Assembly (NCBI RefSeq): GCF_001039355.2
Contig: NW_019774369.1
Coordinates: 78,563 to 142,562, forward strand
DNA: 64,000 bases
DNA from: Lingula anatina
Lineage: Eukaryota; Brachiopoda; Lingulata; Lingulida; Lingulidae
Direction of reading: 5' to 3'
Positions within the stretch are counted from its first letter, which is position 1. Every line of letters starts with the position of its first letter. The translations under genes and the position numbers were made by a program. The notes beneath the pieces are model-generated. The model was not told the DNA's origin. It saw only the letters and a program-made list of their open reading frames with translations, and did no database searches. Of the stretch, positions 24,595 through 38,044 are shown piece after piece.

Positions 24595-25388
24595 CTGTAA
24601 ATAAAAGTAAATTTACTACCAAAGTTAACAAAATTTAACAATCATATCTCAGAGATGTGTTAAATTCCCTCCACATCCAATTTTTTTTTAAATTTCGTTG
24701 CTGAAAATTCTAAGTGCACTTTTGAATTGATGATTGAGAAGATATTTATCAAAACTATTTTCATCATTTTAGTGATAATCTCCCCCTCCTCCCATACATA
24801 AATTCAACCCTAGGCTTGTTAAGTCCCAGACTGCACAGAAGGCTGTATACCACCCAGCCACCTTGCCAAAATGATGGAAGCCAAAATGAATGTCAAGTCA
24901 ATGCATTTCAATTATAATTCAATTCCATGTGCATGTGCCCTGCACGCACGCATGGCTGATCAGCGCGGTGTGTTATTCCTCCCAGGTCAACTGGTGGCAG
25001 ATAGACACACTGCCTTTCACACCACTTCCACAACTTGGGCCTAGTTTTTTTAACAGTCAGATCTGATTTGATGAATGTTATTCTCATGTAAATTGACACT
25101 GACTTCAATGTTTTATCACACCAGGTTTGTAAAATGTTGCCATGCAATCAGCTTAATATGGTGAAGTCCAATGCTTGACACATAGCTCTGTCGTAGTCAA
25201 GACATGGGTATCTCTGTTATAATATTAACAAAGAATAAAATTTACAATAAAGAAAATCTCTACAAGGCCTGGTTTTGTTGTGTTACAATGTGAGTTATAA
25301 AATCACAGTATACTAAAAGATCACAATTGGCAAATATGAATAGAACTCTCTAAATGTGTAAAACTGCCAATTTTGGATAGTTCTCTAG

Positions 25389-25442
25389 TGTGTGTGTGTG
25401 TGTGTGTGTGTGNTGTGCGTGCGTGCGTGTGTGTGTGTGTGT
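25389..25442. repeat. (TG)n microsatellite with ambiguous base
   Basis: TG/CG alternating tract interrupted by a single N at 25413, so its length is unreliable. Confidence 0.9.
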
Positions 25443-28400
25443 GCAATTTCAAAATAAAGTTAAGTATATAGAGTTTTGTGCCCTAAATGCATAACATACA
25501 CTACAGCTGACAGCACTTCAATCATTTCTTATAAAGCTACTGTGACCACCCACCTTCTGTACTGGAGAAATAAGACAGTGCACAGGAGTGCAGGGTGACT
25601 TTATTTTCAAAGTGTAATGAACCACAACACGCCAGTAAGTGCTTACAATGGCACCTGACTGGTAAACAAGTATAACACGAGGCAAGCCTGATCACAAAGA
25701 CAAACTAGTGCATTCTAAACAACACAGGTAGCCCGACCTGCACCTGGGGATTGGGACTGTTTAATTGAATAGAAAATGATGTCCGAGTACATGAATTGTG
25801 TTACTGATTGCTTGGACTACATGCTGTGGACAGTAGTTTAATTGCACTTACCATCAACTCTGAACCATTGCCTTACTAACTTGAATGCAAAAGCTTGTTA
25901 GACCACAAAAAAGTCTCTTAAACAGAGAAAGAATTATTTAGAAACTCACATATCTACCTAGCCCAAATAACAAACCATTTCAACGAAATGTCACTACTTA
26001 CCAACACAATTTAATTACTGTTCTGTCACTTGTAATTGTCTGTCTGAAATGGTGCTACTCAGCAAACTACAGTGCCAGTGGGAATTTCTAACCTCTCTCC
26101 ATGACCCTACACTCACTGAAAGCAATTTCATGTCACAAACCCTTTGAATAGACCCATTCAAATGTGCTGTCACCATTACATATTCAATCCATTGTAGTCT
26201 AGTCAACAGGATTTGCAAGTGAAATTTTTCTCCACACTGAAGTGGTCACATTATGTCATAACTTACCCCTCAGGAAAAAAGATGGGAAAACATTTCACAA
26301 AAGGCAAACAACACTGAGATTTAAGTCGCATTCAAACCAGGATTACTTTATACCAGAAATATGTCTTAATCACATAATCAGGTGATTGGATAAGAGTTTT
26401 AGTGAAAACTTACAGGTCTAGTCCATTTATACTGCCAGCAAGCTTAGGTCGGGTCAAAAATTATCCTGTCTGAACAGGTCCAGCATAGGTATGCCAGTGA
26501 CAAAGGTATAATCATTTACTCAGCCAGCAATTAAGTAATTAAGTCTAACAGTTCCAACAAGTGGCCTGTTATCTGTTATCACACCATTATGGTATAGTAA
26601 TTCAACAATTAGGTTATCAACAACACGACTCTACCTGTTATAATTTTGTGTCAATATATGTCCCATGACAACCCTTCCATTGTTTGGATGACTGATGTTT
26701 TTCCATTGCAATACCCATCTCTCATAAAAGTCATAATTAAGATTTGTGTTTATATTAATTCATTCTTTATGATGCAGTTTTTAATCACAAAACCATAACA
26801 TATAGATATCCTTCTCAAGGATACAAACAACCAGTATTCTAAACCTACAGAAAATGCTGTGTATGTGCGCCTACGTGTGTGTGTATGTGCATGTGTCTGT
26901 GTGTGACTGTGTGAATGCATGCGTGTACGTGCATGTAAGTGTGCATGTGCATGAGCAGGTATGAGTGTGCACTTGTGTGTATGTAGCATGTCTGAGCATA
27001 TGACAATGCATGCTGTACAAGTGAATATAATAACTTCAAGCTTGTGAAACATTCCCCTCATTAATGGCAATAAATCCTGTTCTGATGTTAGTAGAAGGTA
27101 CTGGAGGACATCATTACTGGTATATAAATCCTCTGAAAGATGTTTTACACTACTTGTCAATAAAATCCCACAAAGTTACTCCATAACATACCTCGTATAT
27201 TCCAATCCAGCTGATCACAAATAATGCTGTAAAAAGTCTGTTAACATTTAATTCCACTTTTCCACTGAGAGGCCTGTTTCAGGTGGCCAGCATAAAATTA
27301 TATCTAAATTTACCAAACAGCACTATAAAGATAAACATAAGCAGCTATAACCACAGCTTTGCAAATACCACACCATGATAGACTACAATACATCCTTTGA
27401 CATAACTTTTATATTGCTGCTTGTTAATCCTGCCAGAGGAAGTGTATTCCAACAAGTTTTGATACCTTCAGATACAGGTGCTTTCACCTCAAGACTTTCC
27501 CATGTCCACCTCCATCTGGGCTTTCATGTCTTAGTGTCATTTATCACAGTAACCAGACTATGTCACTGTCTTAATCTAACTTGGCCACGCAATGGACACC
27601 ACAGTCTGGTCATTTCTTTATAGCTTGGCCATGATTTGATCATTTCGTTACAGCCTGGTCATGATTTGGTCATTTCTTTATAGCCAAACTATGATTTGGT
27701 CATTTCTTTACAGCCTGATTTAACTTTAGATAACCCTTGCAGGGTCTACAGTAACAAATATGGGTTAAAGCCTGTGGGAACTCCCAATGAAATGACCACA
27801 ATCACTTTTCAAGCACTGACCACAATTGAACTGTTGGATAATATTAGTGATTTAACAGGACGGAGAGGTCTTTCAAAAGAGGAATGCATGCAAAGCAATA
27901 CAAATGTTTGTGCCATATTATTGATAAAGGTTTGGGTTTTGTTGATTGAGGAGGGGAGGAGGGGGGGGGGAGCTGACGCCTGGTCAAGTGAGTTCAATGA
28001 GTTTATTGATTTTGTAATTGACTTTACAAATGCCGACAATAACCTAATAAGAACTCATTTCAGCTACATAATTTCCAAATGATAAAGGAAACAGGTTCAT
28101 AGATTTGTCTTGGGGCTTTCTCAAGAAATTTATTCACTGGTAAGTGAACAAAGTACTTAGTCAGAAAACAATGTTGTATCACAATGATGCTGAACAATAA
28201 ACCCTGTCCAAAGAAGCCATTGTTAGATTATGGTTGTTGTCACAGTGTTGTTTGCCAAGTTTAAACGTGTCTTTAGAAATGGAGACTTAGCAATCAAGCT
28301 CCATAACAAAGATCATGAAACCCATCATCTTAGAGAGTTTTCCTTCAGTATACAGTACATCCTCGTACATTAATATCTCATCTAGATGGTCTTGGTATAC

Positions 28401-29395
28401 CAGAAAAAATTATCTCAACATTCTGTTTGCTTTATGAATCATTTTCTATCTCCCTGCTGCCATAATATCCACCATGCTGACCACAAACTGAGAAAAACAC
28501 TTGTCCTAACATATAAATAAGCTGCCTGGGAAGACCAAATTAACCTGGATACTGTGGCAAAACCCTGACTAACACCTGAGGTATTGGGAAAAGATAGAAA
28601 TCTGGATCTCCTAACCCAAGATCAGCATGACGGAAACTCTCTTGGTGTAGACAGAGTTGTAGAGATGACCTTGCAAACATGATAACTAAGCATGTCTTTT
28701 CTTTTCTTTTTTTTTTTTTTTGTAGTTTCATCTCCGTGTGAAAACTGAAATTCAGGCCACAGATTTTTATCAGATTGTAGCAACATTACCATGCAAGCTA
28801 TTAGTTACTAGTATACAGCTTACTACTGTATTAACTTACGTACCATAAAAGACAACTTCGTCGATACCATTTCTAATGACAGTGTCTGCCGACTGTGTGT
28901 GTGTGTGCATGTGTATGTGTGTGGGGAGGGGGGGGGGGCAAAAGAGTGATTAGATAGGTTTCTCATGGTTAGAAATAGTTACAATGCTGTCTAATCCACG
29001 AGTGTTCTTGTCTGTAGCCAGCAATTTCACAAAGGATTCTTTTTCTTTTCTTTTTTATAAAGTGGACCAACAAGAACCTACAGCAGATTCAGAGATAACC
29101 TTTTCTACCCACAAAAGCTGTTCTTTTGTATCTCCCCGAACCCCCTTGCCTACAGGATAGATGTTAGATGTTATAAAGCCAACACTACAATACTAGAAAA
29201 GTGCCTTTCAATTAAATTCTTAAAGACAAATATGAATCTTTCATTTACTGGCATTGCAAAATTATTAGGAACTTATGATTTACTCCATTGATATATGTCT
29301 AAGGAAATTTTACCATCTATATTATGATGCCAATCTATAAGTCTCCCCTTTAACTTCATCCACCAATTTATAAAACTTTGCTAGCACATAAACAT

Positions 29396-29561
29396 CAGGG
29401 GCGGATCCAGATATATTTTATGACAGGCTTCCAAATCATCTTCATTGATCAACCCTCAATTTTTGACCATCTTCTGACAAAAAAATTAGATACCCGTCAA
29501 TGTAAACTTGAAAATCTGACCGTCTTCCGGAAGACCCAGAAGACGGCCTAAATCTGCCCCT
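29396..29561. mobile_element. hAT-like MITE, about 166 bp
   Basis: Starts CAGGGGCGGATCCAG and ends CTAAATCTGCCCC(T). It is flanked by TAAACAT on both sides (7 bases, left 29389-29395, right from 29561). CAGGGGCGG-type ends and 7-8-base target duplications are typical of hAT transposons. It is non-coding. Confidence 0.6.
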
Positions 29562-30131
29562 AAACATATATATATATACACACACACCTGCTTGCATACA
29601 CTTACACACACATGCACAAACACTTAAAACAACATCAACATTAGTGTAAAACTTTTCATGTCAAACTGATAATAATTTGTCCCAAACTTCCACACGTTAA
29701 AGCAAATGTCAAACCCCAAACAGACTACAGTAAACAGCTAGTCTCAATACAAATTGAAATAGAAGCAGGTAGACTGCCATAGATATGAGCTGGACATTAA
29801 AACTATACCACTAAACAAGGTATCATCTACAGCTGTGCACTTACATCTGATATCCCTAGGTTACTCCACAGGGCGAGCTGCACTTGGTTGGGAAAATAGG
29901 GAGAAAGCAGGTCAATAACCCACCATCTTCACTTCCATTTTATCTTTTTAGAATATCCTGTGGCCTATCTATATGTAGCTTGTATGTGATAAGCCAAGGC
30001 GTGTCCAGACTTGGTCCAATTTGAGACCGTAGTGAAGCCTGAATGTCATTCAACAACTAGAATCATGTATACTCGGGATTTAAACACCTCACCTAGAATG
30101 AGATATCTTAGTAATACTGAACGGATCTTGC

Positions 30132-30253
30132 TGCATCTGCCTTTCAAAAATTAAATTTCCTCTTTTGAAAAAACTGGCAATTTGATATACATGCATCTGC
30201 CTTTCAAAAATTAAATTTCCTCTTTTGAAAAAACTGGCAATTCGATATACATG
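30132..30253. repeat. Tandem duplication of 60 bp
   Basis: Two copies of a 60-base unit starting GCATCTGCCTTTC, differing by one base (TTTGAT/TTCGAT). Confidence 0.9.
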
Positions 30254-31940
30254 TGGTACACTGACAACAAATATTTGTGCGAAATTCTGCTTAAACCTCT
30301 TCAGACTTTAGTAAACAGTTCAGTCAGCATACCAAAGACTTCTTTTGTGACTACTTAATATAAGACACACATATTTCACCAGCATAAAACCCACAATCAG
30401 GGACACCTTCACGTTAAACCTCCCGATTAAGTAAATTCTGATAAGCAGTCCGCCAGTTGCCATTAGTTGCATCAATAATAAATCTATTTGATGAGAACTT
30501 ACCTCACACAGACAACTGGCATATTCATCTGTTTCATATACTTCTCTTAAGTAGTTTTTCCACTTGGATGTGGTTTACAAACAATTAATCCAGGGGCACA
30601 AATGTACTGGTAATAATAAAGACTATCAAGCTTATTAATGGTAATCCTCTATTGCTCCTTTATATTCAAAAAGACAACAACATATGCTCTAATGTTACTC
30701 CTTGTGCACAAGGTTACTCACCAATAACAATTAAAATGTGATATATAGATTTCTATGGTACCTGCAAGATGACACAGGGGTTTGGTGACAATCACTATTA
30801 ATGATCTAGGACACGAAGACAGACCATCTTCTATTTTCTGCTTATCAGCCTACAACAATGCACAAGTTCTGCCTAATAAAGGAAGTGGAATTGGCTTTTA
30901 TCATGCAAGCACTGCTGTGGTTATCTACTATTTATATAAATGAAGACAGTTTTAAAACTGATGTTTTTAAACTCTAGCTAGCACACTCCAAGATTCAGAT
31001 TCCATTTTAAATTTTGGTTCAACATAAATAATGATTGTTACAGGAGTGTCATCATCCATCCTCAAATTCTCAGGGTGCACGCACATGCATGCACGCACAC
31101 AAACACACATACATACAGGCTCACACAATCATGGAACATACATTTAGGTCTAGTATAGCAAAGACAATTAATAATTTTGGCTTCATTATTTTATTTTCAA
31201 TAAATCTACTCTTACCAAGATATCACGGATTTGGTCAAAATGAAAAATTTGTGAAAGTGACAAACTCTTGACTGTGAATATTGTGGCCCATAAAGTATTT
31301 TGTGTATTTCTATACAGGGATACATGATAATGAAACTGAATTATTTTAGACACATTTTCCTATGTATAAAAGGGAAAAAACTGCATATAAAAACTGTCAA
31401 TTTTCACTGAATAGGAGAAATGTTGGCACTTAGTGGAGACTAAAGATGGTGTATGCATACAAACATGAAGCAGACAAATTAATTTCCCTAATGCCCACAA
31501 AACCAGCATAATTACTCCATAGAAATACTGTACATACTGTACAGCACATTGGCCTCTAGTAAAATACATCTTCAACATCAGAAACTCTCATCTTTGCTTT
31601 CACATATTGTAATATAAACAACATACCCCTTGATACATATCTAAAAACAAATTTCTTGTTATAGTGCTTCCTTAGTCTGATTTTACCAATATATCAATTA
31701 TTAAGTTACAGGGGCTTTCAAATACTAGATAAAATGACAGTAAAATGTGATACCTGTATGAGATTATTAGATACATAATATGCCCACTTATATGCAATTA
31801 CAAGAATTAGTAAATCAGTAATTTTCTACAATTGTCAAAACAATGTTTTTGTAAGTTATACTTGAAATGTTGATTAGAATGTTTTGAAAAGTTTGTTGCC
31901 TTTATTGTCTATAAGGGTATCTCTATGAATAAAATTAAAT

Positions 31941-31961
31941 GAGAGAGAGAGAGAGAGAGAG
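31941..31961. repeat. (GA)n microsatellite
   Basis: About 10 GA units. Confidence 0.9.
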
Positions 31962-33193
31962 TGAACAAAGCAATCAGTATTTAACTTCCCTTGCAGAAGA
32001 TTTCCTCTCATATCCAAGTCAAACTATGCATTCAATTTTGAAAATTATTTGCATTCAGAACTTTGTTAGTGAAGAAAACAGGCTGCTGTTATCCCAGATA
32101 TGGTTTCTGACACGGCCACGTGTGTATATTGCATGTACATTTCATGTGTACATTTCTTTGCTCATTTCATGTTCATACCCCTGCCTTTGTGCTATAGTCT
32201 TGACACTCCCAGCCCATTTCTTAAGTTGAATCAATAAATATGACCCACGCAGAAACTTGTTGATTTTGAGTGCAACAAGAAAATATGCATTAGCTAAAGG
32301 CTCCTCCGTAAATGAGTATTTTCTTTAAGGAAATCAACAAATTGCAGCCAAAGTCTACTTACTTTTAATCGGACACTGTCGGAATATTTTCTTCTGTAGT
32401 AATATTATGAATGGCACAGAACTAAGGGGGAAATATCTTATATCTGTGGTAAACAGCAGATAAATTGTCAAAAATGTATGTACTAGTATTGATAAAAATA
32501 TCAAGCCTGTTAATATCCTAATAAAATGATTTAATTATAATTATGTGAAAACTTAAACTGTATCATTACTTCTCTGAATCTGATGCTTTAGATAAATATA
32601 AGGATGCTAAGCTACATTAACCTTAATTCAAAAGAGCAAACAGACCATAGAACAGAAATTTACTTTCTTTACGGATTCACTCAAGGCTATATGCTATTAA
32701 GGCTTCCTCTAATATACTTTTGAGGGGTTCTTATATTATATAGCATATTCATCTGATCGTACCTATTTAGTACCAGAACTACCTAGCAACCTTATAGTGA
32801 CATAAAAACAATCTCATTTTCTTTGGCATCCAATATGTCCCAAAGTTCAAAATTTGATGCACAACACAATCCGATACATTTTCTATTGACTTTCAAACTC
32901 ACTATCCTTGCTTTCCATGAAGAACACAGTTTAAATACAGTACAGTGAAAACTGACGATATAAGTTTGCACCAAGTTCCTTTTCAAGAACAGTGTTAATT
33001 TATTAAACAGAAGCAGGAGTGTTTCATTTAATACTACAAATCATGTACTCTTTCAGGACCAAATTACCTAACAGTTCCCTAATTGCTTTTTAATGTTCAG
33101 AAATAAACCACTGGAATGAAACCAATTTTTCATTTGTACAAAATATTCGTGAGCACTGGAGTATAATCACCAAAACAAGTTGATACTCTAAAC

Positions 33194-33350
33194 AGGGCCG
33201 TAGCAATAGTCCGAAGGTGCAATAGTCTGAAGGTTCATTGGTCCGAATGTTCACTATAGAACCTTCGGACCAATGAACCCTTGATTAAAAAACCAATGAA
33301 AATGCTTCCATTTTTCGGACCAAAGAACCTTCAGACTATCGACACGCCCC
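33194..33350. mobile_element. 157-bp inverted-repeat element with exact 8-bp TSD
   Basis: Ends AGGGCCGTAGCAATAGTC and GACTATCGACACGCCCC are inverted copies. The inside is built of inverted GGTCCGAA/TTCGGACC units. An exact 8-base duplication CTCTAAAC flanks it (33186-33193 and 33351-33358), as expected for hAT-type insertion. It is non-coding. Confidence 0.75.
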
Positions 33351-33639
33351 CTCTAAACCCATAGATCTCCAAAATTTCCTAATCTGGCCACTGTGAACAA
33401 TAACGCTAGGCAATAATCCATACTGTACCCAGTCCCTGTATTTCTTAAGACACAGGTCAGAAACTGGCTTTTTTTAATAAACAGGATTTCACCTACAAGG
33501 AAACTCAATCAATATTGCAGGCCCATGTTTCAACATCAAAAGGGTGGGAATAAACACAGGACTTCAAGATTTCTCTAATCATCCACTGTACTACATGGAC
33601 ATGTACTCTGATTCATTGACATAACAGACATACCATGTG

Positions 33640-34760
33640 GAAGGGTATAAGTGCGGTTTGAAATGACCAGAAAGTAACTAACCTTCAAACGCCGCTACTC
33701 TTCGCTTTACCAAGCAATCCATTTTATATGTGGCAGTGACAGACTAAACTGTGCAAGCAGTAATTACATTCACAGTATTTAAATGTACTAAACTTGGCCA
33801 TTAATTCTCTAAATACATTAGGAGCGTTGCACCGTATCTGCACATGTCATTTATAACGCGCATTTTTTCAAACCATTCCACTTGGGGCTAGACAAGTCAT
33901 TGTTCAAGGCATTATGGCAAAGATCATGAGATTGTATGTCTTTTTCTACAAAAAGCATTTCACCTGAAGCAGTGAAGGACAGCGGTTTGGTGGAATGTGC
34001 AAGCTCTTGGAAGTAGGTTTTTTCAAAAAGAAAAGAGTATGATACGACTGCGTCTCAAATACGTATAGTGCTGTGGGAAAGACCTGAGAAAAACGTACTG
34101 CTAATTATTTTCATGGTTAACCGTATGCCGAGTATGCAGTAACCCTTCATCAATTTCATCAGATTCAAAATCAATCAACGAGTGTTCTAAACGATCTTAC
34201 CTTAAAAATTACAGCGTGATCATCAAATCACGGAGCGTCTGTGAATTTTCTAGATGTTGCGTGCTATTGAGAATAGCTACACTGCTAAATCAAGCGATGT
34301 TTTTAACGGTTACTGTAAGAACATTTTCGATATTCAAAATTCCCCCTTCACTTTCTTGCTCGTCCCCGCAGCAGGAATAATTCCGTTCTCCTTTCCCCAA
34401 AGAACTCCCATGTAAACAAAAGGGACAAGTGCAGCACGTGACGCCGCGATCACTTGTCATCCAAGACCACGTGTGATAGACAGGTGGAGAAGGGGTGTCA
34501 AGAAAAAGAACAGGGTTGAAAACATTAAAAATCAACAAGGACGACGACTCATTTTCTTTCTTAATCGTTTAAAGCGGGGCTTAGCGCTCCTATTCACATA
34601 TATGCATTATTTGTGTTAACGCACGAAAGAACGTTGTTAGGTGCACATAACATATTAGAAACCGCAAATCAGTGCTAACGCATGAAGCGTCCTGCTACTG
34701 TACGATGAGCACTGTATCATTTTTGGGCATTCAAAATTACAACCTCAACGGGCCTAGGTC
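33640..34760 (-). promoter_or_regulatory. CpG-dense block, candidate internal promoter
   Basis: Several dozen CpGs cluster here while flanking intron is almost free of them. Two CACGTG E-boxes lie at 34435-34440 and 34468-34473, and a FOX-like TGTAAACAAA at 34411-34420. On the minus strand a consensus donor (TTTTTAAG|gtaaga) ends a possible non-coding first exon at 34201. The block lies upstream of exon C, so it could start a shorter supervillin transcript. No TATA box was assigned, and the orientation is inferred from the donor only. Confidence 0.45.
34196..34201 (-). other. Splice donor of putative non-coding first exon
   Basis: On the minus strand, AAG|gtaagatcg is a near-consensus donor about 230-270 bases downstream of the two E-boxes. 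Any reading frame upstream of it closes quickly, so the exon would be untranslated. Confidence 0.35.
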
Positions 34761-36903
34761 ATAAATGCCAAGTAATGTTTTTGGGAACTCTTCTCATTGA
34801 TTCTTGATATTTTTATCCAGCATGCCCACAGCTGAATGCAATGTGTCATATCTCCCATTAATTAATTTTTTTTTGGTACAAAAATTGATTGAAGCAAATT
34901 CAGACATCAAGATGGCAAGGGGGTATCAAATGTGAAGTAATTATCTATTTACTCTTGATGATTATGTATTTACTCTTGCTTTCAAACTTGTTCATATAAA
35001 CAGCATTTTTATGTAGAAGTAAAACTGCAAGGAAGGCTTAGTTATTTTCTTCTCTTAGTTAAAGCATTGCATTTATGTGAAGTTCGTATTTTCATTTATT
35101 TGAAGAAATAGTCCTTATGCTGTTGTTTGATAGTTAGAAGCAGGTGTAAATGTTTAGCACTGGAACATGGATCAAGCTCCATTAAGTAATGCTTTACTAA
35201 TAAAACATTTTTATTGCATGCCTCGATCATAATATAGCAAGTCATTCACTTGAATTGAGCAGTACATTCAATAATAAAAAAGAAATTACAGGAACAGAAA
35301 GTCATAGACCCTCCAGAATATCACTGCTAATAATACATGTTTAGCTTCTCTGACATCTTGGGGAAACCAAAAGTGTGATGTATGTTTACATGCTGAATTC
35401 CACACGCAAAAGCAGCAAACAAACAAAATATAAATACAGTTAATGGGTATAGCTGTTCTTTTTTTTTCTTTTTTGGCACTAGTGGAGGGATTGAATCAAT
35501 ACATCCAGTACTTAGAAAGTAAAGGTTAGGAGAGCATCTTCTTGTGGTGTCCAGTGTTCAACTGACATTTACAAAACTCTGCGGAATGATGATAATCAAA
35601 ATGGTCAAGATATCAAAAGCACTTACACATCAATCACGGGTCTTTAGCATTATACAGATGTTGCAAGGACGTTTAAGCTGTTAAAATTCAAGAGAATCAT
35701 TTTTTAAAAAATTTAACTAAAATTATAAGTTTCACCAATTTATGAGCCTTATAAAACCATTAAATGATACTAATAGATTTAGGGAGTTCGGTGACCTAGT
35801 GCGCGTAGATGAGCTTGGAATCTCTCAAAACCATCTTTTTTTGATAATAAATGATATATTCGACAATTTATTGAAAGGAAGCAAATCATTATAATATATG
35901 CTATAATAGCATTAGCCACTGACTGGCAAAACATGCATGTAATCTCTGCATGGCAAACCCCATAAAAACACCTCCAGCACCTGCAGAAACTGCTCCTGGA
36001 TATTTTAGTTTTTTTACCCTCATTTTTTATGTTATTTATTCCTCTCGTAGTGCTGCATTTCCACCTGGAGCTACTTCAGAAATGGTTCACATCTCGAGAG
36101 GCAACCTAACAGCCGAAAAAGTCTGCGCAGTCAGATAAAAGGTAGAGGTTACGCTAAGATGCAAGGCTCATATTCTGACACCTCTTAACACCAAGAATTG
36201 TGAAAATGTGATCCTTACCATATATGTAACACTGGCAAACTTTGAATATTTATAGAGTTCATTTTGTAAGGACATTTTTTTTCATTTTTTGTAAATGATT
36301 AAAAAGGATTATGAAAATGATAAAAGCAAGATCACTACAAAATTGAATTTTGTTAATTAAGAGATGTTCATGTATATTAAATTGTTGCCATGCGCATGCT
36401 TTAAAGTGATATTTGCTTCACTAATGGCATCTGCATCTGTCAAATTAAATTAACATTAAGTACATTATTTTCAATACTTGAAGCATCTATGACAAACTTT
36501 TGTTTCAGTGGTAAAGTATAATATCCATTCATGCATCAAAATATTGCTGGTTTGAGAATTAGGAGAGGAATTTAAATTATCCATCAATCATTTGTTTGAA
36601 ACTTTCCTGTCCATATGAAGTATGTTAGCCAATGCTCAGTTAAGAAAGCAGGTATCTAAAAGGTGATTAATTAAATATAGTTTTACTCAAGCCTGCTCTA
36701 GAAACTATATGTACCGTATGATTTATAACAGTGAAGGCTGTTGTTAAAAAGTTGTAGTAACATGCCATACCTTTCTTGTCATAAAACATGATGAATGAAT
36801 ATCTGGCTTAAGATGGTGCAAAAACTGCTTGTCTCAAGTTGTAGATCAAAGTAGAAATCCTGTCAGACCATCTCGTCTACACATGGCTACGTGGTTCTGT
36901 TAC

Positions 36904-37263
36904 TTAATAGACCATTTCATCCCACATCAATTTCATAATATCCAGCCGTGATTTCCAGTTACTGGGCAGGAGATTACCTATACACATAGGGACAGGGGGT
37001 CGATTGAACTCCACAGACCAAGAAACGCTGATAATGACTTCTGAACTCTCTGGCAAACTGGGTTGGTGGTGCTGGTGTTGGTGAACCTGACGTTGGAAAT
37101 CAAAAGAGGAAAACCCTGCATCTGTGCCGTGACTCAGTGAAGGCTGAGAACGCTGTTGATGTATACTGCCAGATGGGGAACCCACAGAGAACGGCACACA
37201 GGCCAGGTAATGCAGAAGTTCATTAGGGACCAGCTCAAAGATACTGCCTTGTTTTTTTAAACA
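36904..37263 (-). other. Unrecognised exon-like open frame
   Basis: A 119-codon open stretch on the minus strand contains protein-like text: KKQGSIFELVPNELLHYLAC, a Gln/His-rich loop, SSEVIISVSWSVEFNRPPVP, and an ending WKSRLDIMKLMWDEMVY with a stop at 36904-36906. It has no ATG near its start and no good upstream acceptor (only aaacaag). It could be the terminal exon of an unknown gene, a fragment of a retrocopy, or chance. Local base composition is higher in GC than the surrounding intron, which favours real or formerly real coding sequence. I do not recognise the family. Confidence 0.35.
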
Positions 37264-37820
37264 TTATTATTATTTATATGAGGACTTGGTATGAGATAAG
37301 GTGAGATATTGGCTCGACTGTATTATTTGTATTATTTCGGCACTCTCAGAAAAAACATTAAAACATGAAATTGCTGGTGATAATCTCTTTGAAAAGTACA
37401 TGGTATTTATTTTCTTTTTCTTCTGACTAGACAAATTATTTTAGACACTGGTGAAAACATTCAGTATGAGCTCAGCAGCTCCACAGGTGTAAACTTATTT
37501 TTGTCATCTTCAAGACTTGATAAAAAAAGATTACTGGAATCAGGTAATGTTCATACATGTTATCAGATTGTGCCAGGAATTTATCCTTAATATGTGGCAC
37601 GGATGGGTTATTGGATCACATTCAGAAATTTGGTTATTATTGTCCATAATGTATTTCCAATCAATTTCTTTACATTTCTTAGTTAGTTTGAACCGGGGAC
37701 TCACTTAGAGATAAAACTGCGCAAAATGTATAATGTAATTTAAACAATTTCATATGATATATGAGAAAATGCTATAGCATATGAGTTGTGGCAGGTTGGG
37801 TGAATAACTCCTGGATGTCA

Positions 37821-38044
37821 TTAGACCCCCTTTACACTGGACGGCATCCTTTCTGCATCCTTTGTCTGACCATGAATCTGGCATCGCTATGGTCATAAAA
37901 AGGAAGCACTGGCATCGCGTTGGTTGCAGAACGAATGCTCGATGATAAGCCTGTTGTCAACGGAAAGTTTTTTTTTTTTACTCTTAAATGGGGCCATACT
38001 GCGAGATGCAGAAAGGACGCCCTCCAGTGTAAAAGGGGCTTTAG
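37821..38044. mobile_element. Inverted-repeat element, about 220 bp
   Basis: Ends TTAGACCCCCTTTACACTGG and CCAGTGTAAAAGGGGCTTTAG are inverted copies, with a second inner inverted pair GCATCCTTTCTGCATC / GATGCAGAAAGGACGC. TTAG at both ends may be the target duplication. It is non-coding. Confidence 0.6.

Noticed and set aside
26750-27160. Minus-strand His/Thr-rich open frame of 136 codons
   Set aside because: Generated by an imperfect TG/CA microsatellite; similar frames at 7545-7808 and 24308-24546 have the same cause.
30132-30253. Direct repeats considered as a CRISPR-like array
   Set aside because: Only two adjacent copies with no spacers; a simple tandem duplication in animal DNA.
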